A DNA stretch of 33,159 nt from Clostridiales bacterium UBA1316 (GTDB lineage: Bacteria; Bacillota; Clostridia; Oscillospirales; Oscillospiraceae), in NCBI GenBank assembly GCA_002307055.1, contig DBTM01000094.1, forward strand, positions 24,972 through 58,130, in the 5' to 3' direction. The number at the start of each line of letters is the position of its first letter. Positions within the stretch are counted from its first letter, which is position 1. The position numbers and the translations under genes were made by a program. This document shows, one piece after another, positions 22,836 to 30,386 of this stretch. The notes below the pieces were generated by a model that saw only the letters and a list, made by a program, of their open reading frames with translations, ran no database searches and was not told the origin of the DNA.

Positions 22836-23852
22836 TTGAAAGATTTCAAAGGGAAAATCGCATTTATTACGGGCGGCGCATCAGGCGCGGGCCTTGGCCA
22901 GGCAAAGGTATTCGCAAAAGCCGGCATGAAGGTCGCCATCGCTGATGTGCGCCGGGACGCGCTGCACAGCGCTGTCAGCGAGATCGTCGATTATGCCGGA
23001 TGCAAGGTCGGAGACGTGCTCCCGCTGTGCTTCGACCTGACCGACAGAATCGCGTACGCCGCCGCCGCTGATACGGTGGAAAAGGTCTTCGGCGGTCCTC
23101 CGCACCTGCTCATCCAGACGGCTGGCGTCAACTCCTTCGGCCCCGTCGAAGCCTCTACCTACGACGATTATGACTGGGTCGTCGGCGTCTGCTTCGGTCA
23201 TGTGGTCAACGGTCTGGTGACCTTCATTCCCCGCATTCTGAGAACCTACGGCGGCCGGGACGGCGTTGCGAAGGAAGAGTTCCATATCGTCACCACCTCC
23301 TCCCTGGGCGCTTTGGAAGCCGGTCCAGACACCGGCCCGTATTCCGCCGCAAAGGCCGCTGTCAACAACCTGATGTACAGCTTTGCAGAGACCATGCCAT
23401 TCTACGGCGGTCACGCCTCCGTGCTCTGCCCCTGGAACATCAATTCCAACATCGGCAACGCTGAGCTGTACCGCCCCGAGAAGCTGCGCAATACCGGCTA
23501 TAACGTCAATGAGAATACCATTGCCATGCTGCGCACCGTCCATGCGATCGGAATCGATCCCCTCAAGCTGGCGGCTATTCTGAAGGAAGGCATCGAGAAC
23601 GACCGTGTTCTGATCATGCCCTTTGAGACCTATGAGGAAGGTCTGGCCATGCTGCGGAGTGAGCTTCAAAAGATAGAGAACTACACGCTGCCTGAGAAGG
23701 AACGCCTGGCGCTCAGCACATCCGAGCTGAGTGACCCAACCCGCATTTCCGAGTTTTATGAGGTGAAGGCCGGCGTCGAGCCCTTCGGGCGCGCCCGCGC
23801 GGATCTGGACTACATCGCGCCCAGCCGAAAGCCTGACGGCGCTGCGAAATAA
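22836..23852 (+). CDS. Short-chain dehydrogenase/reductase (SDR), longer form
   Basis: NAD(P)-dependent oxidoreductase of 338 residues. I begin at TTG 22836 (MKDFKGKIAFITGG), since the longer frame runs through the upstream hairpin and SDRs normally start a few residues before the first strand. The cofactor loop TGGASGAG is at 12-19. The usual NNAG is altered to QTAG (94-97). The catalytic Ser156, Tyr169 and Lys173 (YSAAK) are all present. The C-terminal about 90 residues exceed a standard 250-residue SDR and are shared with the next gene in general layout. Asp37 after strand 2 (VAIADVRR) suggests NAD preference. It is the first enzyme gene after the transporter. Confidence 0.85.
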   Translation: MKDFKGKIAFITGGASGAGLGQAKVFAKAGMKVAIADVRRDALHSAVSEIVDYAGCKVGDVLPLCFDLTDRIAYAAAADTVEKVFGGPPHLLIQTAGVNSFGPVEASTYDDYDWVVGVCFGHVVNGLVTFIPRILRTYGGRDGVAKEEFHIVTTSSLGALEAGPDTGPYSAAKAAVNNLMYSFAETMPFYGGHASVLCPWNINSNIGNAELYRPEKLRNTGYNVNENTIAMLRTVHAIGIDPLKLAAILKEGIENDRVLIMPFETYEEGLAMLRSELQKIENYTLPEKERLALSTSELSDPTRISEFYEVKAGVEPFGRARADLDYIAPSRKPDGAAK

Positions 23853-23907
23853 AAGACTGCTGCTGATAACAGGCCGCCGAGAAACAATTTTGGAAGGAAG
23901 GTTTATC

Positions 23908-24825
23908 ATGAAAAATCTAAAGGGTAAAACTGCTTTTATCACCGGGGGCGCCAGCGGTCTCGGCTTTGGAATAGCAAAAGCGTGTGCCCGCGAGGGCATG
24001 AATGTCGTTATTGCGGATCTGCGCCAGAGCGTTCTGGATCAGGCGGCCGTGATTTTTATGAAAAACGGCTGGCCCTTGCTGCCTCTGCAGCTGGACGTGA
24101 CTGACAGCCAAGCCTATGAAAAGGCCGCCGACAAAGCGGAAGCGAGGTTCGGCAACATCCATCTGCTCGTCAACAATGCCGGTATCAGCTGCGCGACCGG
24201 CCCTCTGTACGAGGTGACCTATAAGGAAATCGAGCTGGGCATCAAGATCAACCTGTGGGGCGTGATCAACGGTATCAAGACGATAGTGCCGCGTATGTTA
24301 AAGCACGGTGAGGACTCCCACATCGTCAGCACGGCTTCCATGTCCAGCCTGCTCCCCAGCGGTAAGTGCGATATTTATAACCTGACGAAGGCCGCCGTTC
24401 TTGCGGAAATGGAGTCCCTGGCGGAGGACCTGCAGGGCTCGAACATCGGCGTCAGCGTTTTCTGCCCCGGCCCCCATAACACCGCGCTCGGCACCAACTC
24501 CGCCGAGGTCACGGACCAGCTGCTGGGAACCATACAGAAAGCAGCCGAACCGAAAGAAAGCAGCACACTGCCGGAATACGATAATTCGATAACCCGTTCT
24601 CCTGACGAAGCCGGTGTGCGTGTGATCCGCGGTATCAAGCGCGGCGACCTGTATATCCTGACACATTCCGAATTCATACCGGGCCTCAAAGAGCGTTTTG
24701 ACGCCGTGTACAGAGCATTTCCCGAGGAAATACCCGATCCGCGCTTTTATAAGGAATTCGCTTTCCTCGCCAGCAACCCCGTGTTCAATAAGCAGACGCA
24801 CGTACCAGCACTGAAGAAGGATTGA
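23908..24825 (+). CDS. Short-chain dehydrogenase/reductase (SDR), second copy
   Basis: NAD(P)-dependent oxidoreductase of 305 residues from ATG 23908 behind GGAAGGAAGG. The cofactor loop TGGASGLG is at 12-19, NNAG at 89-92, and the triad Ser144, Tyr157, Lys161 (YNLTK) is intact. Asp37 in VVIADLRQ suggests NAD(H). A C-terminal extension of about 60 residues goes beyond a minimal SDR. It resembles the preceding SDR at the N-terminus (KGK-AFITGGASG) but is diverged, consistent with an old duplication and two different hydroxyl or keto positions of one substrate. It lies 55 nt after the first SDR and 57 nt before the Fe-S subunit gene. Confidence 0.88.
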   Translation: MKNLKGKTAFITGGASGLGFGIAKACAREGMNVVIADLRQSVLDQAAVIFMKNGWPLLPLQLDVTDSQAYEKAADKAEARFGNIHLLVNNAGISCATGPLYEVTYKEIELGIKINLWGVINGIKTIVPRMLKHGEDSHIVSTASMSSLLPSGKCDIYNLTKAAVLAEMESLAEDLQGSNIGVSVFCPGPHNTALGTNSAEVTDQLLGTIQKAAEPKESSTLPEYDNSITRSPDEAGVRVIRGIKRGDLYILTHSEFIPGLKERFDAVYRAFPEEIPDPRFYKEFAFLASNPVFNKQTHVPALKKD

Positions 24826-24882
24826 AGCCAAACAGGAGTGCGTCTGAAACGCCCTTTTGAAGTGAACGGAGTGAACGATTAA

Positions 24883-25539
24883 ATGGAAAACAAACAGGTT
24901 CATATAAGCTTGACGGACGCCTGTGAGCAGGCTGCAGCGCGCATCGCAGCCATGCCCGCCAAGTCCGGCATCATAAGCTGCCCCATATGCCAGTGGCAGT
25001 GCCTGAGTTATAAAGAACTGACTGCGCATTATCTTTCAATGCATCCGGGCTGTATTGCTCCCATCGAGCTGAACATCGACATCAACGGTAAGGCTTGCCG
25101 ACTCGTTATCGAGCCGCATCTGACGCTGAAGGAGGTTCTGCAGTTCCATCTCGGTCTCACCGGCGCCAAGCACATGTGCGACCGCGGCGCCTGCGGCTCC
25201 TGTACCGTTATCCTGAACGGCAAGCCCACCCTGAGCTGCAATATCTTTGCTGCCGATTGCGAGGGAATGTCGGTGGAGACTGTGGAAGGCATTGCGGTCA
25301 ACCCCAAATGGAAGCCGCTGATTGACGCCTACTGCAAATGGGACGCCATGCAGTGCGGCTACTGCACAACAGGCTTCCTGGTAACGTCCAAAGCTCTGCT
25401 GGATCGTAATCCGCATCCCACCAGGCAGGAGATTAATGAAGCGCTCAGCGGCAATATCTGCATCTGCGGGACCTATCCCCGCCATTCCCAAGCCATTCTC
25501 GAAGCGGTGCAGGTAATGGCAGAGGGGAGGGATACCTGA
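24883..25539 (+). CDS. [2Fe-2S] subunit of a xanthine dehydrogenase/CO dehydrogenase-type molybdenum hydroxylase, with N-terminal zinc-finger-like extension
   Basis: Small electron-transfer subunit of 218 residues. The usual family length is about 155-165; the excess is an N-terminal stretch of about 60 residues. Residues 62-130 form the plant-type ferredoxin domain with Cys99, Cys104, Cys107 and Cys119. The second cluster domain has Cys158-x2-Cys161 and Cys193-x-Cys195, spaced as in the family. The extension holds Cys33-x2-Cys36-x12-His49-x4-His54, the spacing of a C2H2 zinc finger. The start is ATG 24883; GGAG lies 12 nt upstream. The stop overlaps the ATG of the molybdenum subunit by one nt. 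Confidence 0.9.
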   Translation: MENKQVHISLTDACEQAAARIAAMPAKSGIISCPICQWQCLSYKELTAHYLSMHPGCIAPIELNIDINGKACRLVIEPHLTLKEVLQFHLGLTGAKHMCDRGACGSCTVILNGKPTLSCNIFAADCEGMSVETVEGIAVNPKWKPLIDAYCKWDAMQCGYCTTGFLVTSKALLDRNPHPTRQEINEALSGNICICGTYPRHSQAILEAVQVMAEGRDT

Positions 25540-27947
25540 TGCCGGATACCACCGGAGCAAACGGATTGAGAGAAAACTTCCGTGTCGTCGGCATGCCGAA
25601 CATCCCCGGTTTGACATCCTACGCCATGGCGACCGGCGTTGCAAAATACGGCGCAGACTTCACGTACCCGGGTATGCTGCACGCGAAAATCCTTCGCAGC
25701 CCATATGCGCATGCCCGGATACGCAGCATCGACACGAAGGATGCGCTGGCGGTCCCCGGCGTTCTGGATGTTGTGCTGTGGAATGATCCCATCTTTAACG
25801 AGATTGAGCAGGACCCGACAGCTAACGGTCCGCGGCCCGCTTTCCTGATGAATGAAGCCTATTCTGAGGGCGACGAGGTGGGTGCCGTTGTGATTGCCGA
25901 GAGCGAGTCTCTCTGCGAGGAGGGCCTGCACGCGCTGAGGATAGACTGGGAAATTCTGCCGTGCATTATTGACCTGCAGAAGGGCCTGGATCCGAGCATC
26001 CCAAAGATTCGCGGACCGGAATGGGACAAGTTCGAAGCCGAATATTACAAACCGATTCCCAGCTGGGTGACACGTGAGGGCGACCGGCTGATGACCCGCT
26101 ACTATCCGGAGGACCCTCCGCGCCAGGGCAACATCAGCTATAGCAACAAGATCGACGGCAACCCGGAGGAGGGCTGGAAGCAGGCTGATTTTACACTGGA
26201 ATACGATGTGAACGTCAACGACTCGATCTCCACTATCCCCAACCCCCCCGCCTCCGTCGCCTACTGGAACGACGAAATGTATATACACGGAAAGGTTATC
26301 CACATCGAAGGCGCCGTGCAGCGCCGTCAGGCTATCATGGCTATGTACAGGCTGCCCGGCGAAAACGTTGTTCAGGAAGGCCTGTTCCAGGGAGGTAAGT
26401 ATTGCGACTGGGGTATGCGTATGAGCCAGATTATCACCCCCCTGCTTTCCAAACGCATGGGCGGCAGGCCGGTGCGCTGCTGCAACACCCGGGAAGAAAA
26501 CTTCAGCCTGAACCGCCATGAAGCCCATATGCATTTGCGGCTGGGCGTCACCAACGAGGGCCTGATCACCGTCGTGGAGGACAACGTTCTCAAAGACAAC
26601 GGCGCACCGAACACTTCTCAGTTGGGCACCGTCGGCGACCGTGACTGGGGCCCCTATTACACACTGAAATGCAAAAACATATCCCAGCTCTTTACGCTGG
26701 TGGACTCAAACCGGGGTTACATGCACTGCAGCGCCCAGTTCTTCCCCTTCAACTGGGATACCATCACCATTGGTATCTACCTGATTGCGGAAAAGCTGGG
26801 TAAAGACCCTGTGGATATCGCCCGGCTGAATCTGCATGGGCCCTCCTCACAGGATGATCCCAACCCCGTTCCCAGCTTTGAGAGATGCGTGAAGGCGGGC
26901 AAAGAACTGATGAACTGGAACTGGCATTCCGCCGGAACCAGGCGTCTGCCTGACGGGCGCCTCCACGGCGCCAGCTTCCGCTACGGCATGTGCCCCCGCC
27001 ACGGCTTCCTGGAATATTACTGCAGGCTCGAATACCGGGACGGCGCAATCCATTTCCCCACCCAGGGCCCCATCGTGGGTTTCTTCGGCACCGAGTGCTA
27101 TACCATGATTATCGCCGAGGAGCTGGGTGTGAATTTTGAGGACATCTCCGTCGAATATGACTATCGGGAAAAGCACTCCGACCAGGCTTGCGGCTCCGAC
27201 GGTGTCACCGGTCAGGGCTGGATCGTGAAAGAATGCGCGAATATCCTGAAACAAAAAATTCTGGAGTCCACCGCCCGGCAGGCACAGCGGGGAGAAATCA
27301 TCAATTATGGTCCCTTTACCCGTTATCACGGCATCAGCCCGCTGAAGGGCTGCACCCCTGAGGAGCTGGACATCGCGGACGGCAAGGTCATCGTAAAGGC
27401 CGATCCTTCCAGATGCTTGCCCCTCAGCCAGGCGACGGCCGAGGATCTGACTGCCGAGTACGGCGGATTCTCCCCCGACGCGGCATGGAGTACGGGCTTC
27501 GGCCGAATCCTCGACACCATGGAAACAGCCTGGTGCGAGGTCGCGGTGGACGAAGAGACCGGCGAGGTGGAGGTCCTGAAATATCTGGTTATACCCGATG
27601 TCGGGAAAGTCATCCGCCGCACCTCGCTGGAGAGCCAGATCGATCAGGTTATCTACTTCTCTCAGGCCGGCCAACTGCTGGAGGAGCATGTGCTGGATCC
27701 GGAATCCGGCGTGAAGCTCAACGGCAACTTTATAGACTACCGTGTGCCCACCACGCTGGATGTGCCTGTCGTGGACAAGGAAATTCTGGAGACGCGCAGC
27801 GGCAACGCGGCTTACGGCGGCGCCGGTATCAGCCACAATCTGGCAAACTCGCACATGATAATCACAGCCATCCACAACGCCACAGGGGTTTGGGTCGATC
27901 CTCCCGCGACGCCGGATCGCATGCTGAAGGGGTTGGGTAAATGTTAA
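25539..27947 (+). CDS. Molybdopterin-binding catalytic subunit of a xanthine dehydrogenase-family enzyme, divergent active site
   Basis: Large subunit of 802 residues. The N-terminal Ald_Xan_dh_C domain is clear (GVAKYGADFTYPGMLHAKIL, SPYAHARIRSID, GDEVGAVVIAE). The molybdopterin-binding region is recognisable in GGRPVRCCNTREENF (308-322), AEKLGKDPVDIARLNLHG (417-434), GVTGQGWIVKE (555-565) and the terminal AIHNATGVWVDPPATPDRML. However, the usual GGFGGK loop reads FQGGKYCDWG (283-292). The GE(P/A) segment with the catalytic Glu reads YGGAGISHN (759-767), without Glu. It may therefore catalyse a reaction other than standard C-H hydroxylation. Its start codon overlaps the Fe-S subunit's stop. 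Confidence 0.85.
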   Translation: MPDTTGANGLRENFRVVGMPNIPGLTSYAMATGVAKYGADFTYPGMLHAKILRSPYAHARIRSIDTKDALAVPGVLDVVLWNDPIFNEIEQDPTANGPRPAFLMNEAYSEGDEVGAVVIAESESLCEEGLHALRIDWEILPCIIDLQKGLDPSIPKIRGPEWDKFEAEYYKPIPSWVTREGDRLMTRYYPEDPPRQGNISYSNKIDGNPEEGWKQADFTLEYDVNVNDSISTIPNPPASVAYWNDEMYIHGKVIHIEGAVQRRQAIMAMYRLPGENVVQEGLFQGGKYCDWGMRMSQIITPLLSKRMGGRPVRCCNTREENFSLNRHEAHMHLRLGVTNEGLITVVEDNVLKDNGAPNTSQLGTVGDRDWGPYYTLKCKNISQLFTLVDSNRGYMHCSAQFFPFNWDTITIGIYLIAEKLGKDPVDIARLNLHGPSSQDDPNPVPSFERCVKAGKELMNWNWHSAGTRRLPDGRLHGASFRYGMCPRHGFLEYYCRLEYRDGAIHFPTQGPIVGFFGTECYTMIIAEELGVNFEDISVEYDYREKHSDQACGSDGVTGQGWIVKECANILKQKILESTARQAQRGEIINYGPFTRYHGISPLKGCTPEELDIADGKVIVKADPSRCLPLSQATAEDLTAEYGGFSPDAAWSTGFGRILDTMETAWCEVAVDEETGEVEVLKYLVIPDVGKVIRRTSLESQIDQVIYFSQAGQLLEEHVLDPESGVKLNGNFIDYRVPTTLDVPVVDKEILETRSGNAAYGGAGISHNLANSHMIITAIHNATGVWVDPPATPDRMLKGLGKC

Positions 27948-27960
27948 GGGGGAGAGCACG

Positions 27961-30312
27961 ATGAGAGTATTGAATCACATCAACGCAAAGACGCTGAAGG
28001 AAGCATCCGCAGCCATGAAACAGGTCGGTACGGTCGCTGTCGCCGGAGGCGGCGACCTGCTGGGCACTCTGAAGGATGATATCTACCGCGAATATCCCAA
28101 GCTGGCGGTCAACCTGAAAACGATCCCCGGACTCGATGATATCCGTTTGGAGAACAACATCCTCAAAATCGGCGCGATGACGACTCTGGCGGACATTACC
28201 CGCAGCCCCCTGGTTCGGGCGCACGCCGGGATCGTTGCTGAGGCGGCGGGCAAGTGCGCTTCCCCGACCCTGCGGGAGAACACGACCATCGGCGGCAACA
28301 TCTGCCAGATGCCCCGCTGCTGGTATTATCGCAAGCTGCAAAACCGTTTCGACTGCGCCCGCAAGGGCGGCAGCCGCTGCTTCGCCATCAACGGCGACAA
28401 CCGTTACCACTCCATCTTCGGCGGCATAAAGCCGAACGAAAGTCCCTGTTCCCGCGCCTGCCCGGCCGGTACGGACGTGCCCGCGTATATGGAAGCGCTG
28501 CGCAACGGCAGCTGGGACGAAGCGGTAAACATCATCCTGCAGGCGAATCCGCTGCCTATGTTCACCTCCCGCATCTGCCCCCACCCCTGCCAAGATGACT
28601 GCAGTCAGGGAGCTGTCGGCGAAGCGGTGAATATCCGCTGCGTGGAACGCAGCGCGGCGGATTATATGCTGGCGAACATGGGAAAATTCTACACGCAGCC
28701 CGCGCAGGAGAGCGGAAAATCCGTCGCCATTGTCGGCGCGGGCCCCGGCGGTCTGTCCGCCGCCTTCTATCTGCGCAAAGCCGGTCACACGGTCACCGTG
28801 TTTGACCGGCGGCCAAAGGCGGGCGGCGTCATGCGCTACGGCGTGCCGCACTTCCGGCTGCAAAAAGACATCGTGGATACGCTCATCGCCGCGTATGAGG
28901 GCATGGGCATCATCTTCCGCTGCGGCATCAACATCGGCAAGGATATCACCGTGGAGGAGTTGGACGAACAGTACGACGGTATTTTCTTCGGTACCGGCGC
29001 ATGGAAGCAGCCGATCATGGGAATCGGCGGCGAGGAGCTGGCGCTCTTCGGCCTGGATTTTCTGACGGAGGTCAACACTTATCTGCAAAAAACCATTGGC
29101 AAAAACGTTGTGGTCTGCGGCGGCGGCAATGTGGCGATGGACGCAGCTCTGACCGCCAAACGTCTGGGCGCGGAAAAGGTGACCGTGGTCTATCGCCGCA
29201 GCATGAAGGAAATCCCCGCCGGGAAGGAAGAGGTGGACCGCGCCGTGGAAGAGGGCGTCGCGTTCTGTTTCCTCTCTAACCCGACGGATATCCTCACCGA
29301 CGGGACAAATGTGGACCGCATCCGCTGCATCCGCATGAAGCTGGACGAGCCGGACGAAGAAGGCCGCCGCCGCTCTGTGGAAATACCGGGCAGCGCGTTC
29401 GAGCTGGATGCGGACTATATTCTGCTGGCTACCGGACAGGCTGTGGACCTGAGCTTTCTGGGAGAGAAATTCCTGAAGCAGCTGCAGTCCGCCCGAGGTT
29501 TGATCGACGTGAATAAAGAAACCTTCCGTACCAGCAAAAAGGGCATATACGCCGCCGGTGACGCTGCTACCGGCCCGAGCATCGCCATTCGCGCCATTGC
29601 CGGCGGCCGCATCGCGGCCATGAACCTCTCCCGGGAACTGGGCGTGCCCATTGAGCCCAGGGGGCTGACCGGCGGTTTTGTCCACTTTGACGCAGCGGGC
29701 ACCCTGGTCCGCGAATCGGCTCCCCAGCCCGTCCGCGCGGTCGAAACGCGTACGCTGACGGACGATGACGCTGCGTCCTATACCCCGGAACAGCTGGATC
29801 AGGAAATCCGGCGCTGCATGAACTGTGCCTGCTACGCGGTAAACCAAGCGGAGACGGTGCCATCGCTGATCTGCATGGACGCAAAAATTCAAACCACAGA
29901 GCGCCTCATTCCCGTCGCGGAATTCTTCGGCGTCGGCATTGCGAAAACCACGGTGCTCCATGCCGGCGAAATCGTTACGGAAATCCAAATCCCGCTGCAG
30001 GAAGGCGGGAGGAAAGGCCGCTATAAGCGCTTCTCTTTCCGAAAGAGCATAGACTTCCCTATCGTCAACCTGGCAATCAGCGCAGATCAGGACAGGCACT
30101 ACCGTATCTGCCTGGGCGGCGTTGCCCCGGTGCCTTACCGGGCGGAAAAAGCAGAGGCTGTGCTGGATGGCAAAGAAATCACGGAGGAGCTGGCTGTTCA
30201 GGCCGGTCTCGCCGCGGTGGAGGGCGCGGAGCCCTTTGAAGCCAACGCTTACAAAGTCCAGCTGGTCAAAACACTGATTAAGCGGGAGCTGCTTGCGCTG
30301 TTCGGGAGCTGA
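27961..30312 (+). CDS. FAD subunit of molybdenum hydroxylase (CoxM type) with an internally inserted GltD-like NAD(P)H oxidoreductase
   Basis: Protein of 783 residues with nested architecture. Residues 1-156 are the front of a CoxM FAD-binding domain (VAVAGGGDLLG; TIGGNICQMPRCWYYR; NRYHSIFGG). Residues about 157-620 are a complete GltD-like module: a cysteine-rich 4Fe-4S domain (Cys163, 167, 206, 210, 214), FAD loop VGAGPGG (258-264), NAD(P)H loop CGGGNVAMD (386-394) and the second FAD contact YAAGDAATGPS (530-540). Residues about 621-680 resume the CoxM FAD domain (FGVGIAKTTVLHAGEIVTEIQIP), and 684-783 are the CO_deh_flav_C domain. It likely links NAD(P)H to the Fe-S/molybdenum subunits. GGGGGAG precedes the ATG, 13 nt after the large subunit. 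Confidence 0.88.
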   Translation: MRVLNHINAKTLKEASAAMKQVGTVAVAGGGDLLGTLKDDIYREYPKLAVNLKTIPGLDDIRLENNILKIGAMTTLADITRSPLVRAHAGIVAEAAGKCASPTLRENTTIGGNICQMPRCWYYRKLQNRFDCARKGGSRCFAINGDNRYHSIFGGIKPNESPCSRACPAGTDVPAYMEALRNGSWDEAVNIILQANPLPMFTSRICPHPCQDDCSQGAVGEAVNIRCVERSAADYMLANMGKFYTQPAQESGKSVAIVGAGPGGLSAAFYLRKAGHTVTVFDRRPKAGGVMRYGVPHFRLQKDIVDTLIAAYEGMGIIFRCGINIGKDITVEELDEQYDGIFFGTGAWKQPIMGIGGEELALFGLDFLTEVNTYLQKTIGKNVVVCGGGNVAMDAALTAKRLGAEKVTVVYRRSMKEIPAGKEEVDRAVEEGVAFCFLSNPTDILTDGTNVDRIRCIRMKLDEPDEEGRRRSVEIPGSAFELDADYILLATGQAVDLSFLGEKFLKQLQSARGLIDVNKETFRTSKKGIYAAGDAATGPSIAIRAIAGGRIAAMNLSRELGVPIEPRGLTGGFVHFDAAGTLVRESAPQPVRAVETRTLTDDDAASYTPEQLDQEIRRCMNCACYAVNQAETVPSLICMDAKIQTTERLIPVAEFFGVGIAKTTVLHAGEIVTEIQIPLQEGGRKGRYKRFSFRKSIDFPIVNLAISADQDRHYRICLGGVAPVPYRAEKAEAVLDGKEITEELAVQAGLAAVEGAEPFEANAYKVQLVKTLIKRELLALFGS

Positions 30313-30386
30313 GGCCTGAACTGTCAGCCTTACTGACGCAGAGTGCCGCTTTATGTAACCAATAGTATCTTGAAAGGAGGCTCACT

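Noticed and set aside
22881..23999. 372-codon minus-strand frame
   Set aside because: Antisense to the SDR gene, which has intact catalytic residues.
25473..27959. Long minus-strand frames (25473-26534 and 26847-27959)
   Set aside because: Shadows of the molybdenum subunit gene; no ribosome sites and no recognisable domains.
27862..30099. 745-codon open frame on the minus strand
   Set aside because: It is antisense to the FAD/GltD-like fusion gene, whose motifs are unmistakable. The frame is open because of GC-rich codon structure; its translation is rich in His/Arg/Ala and shows no family motif.
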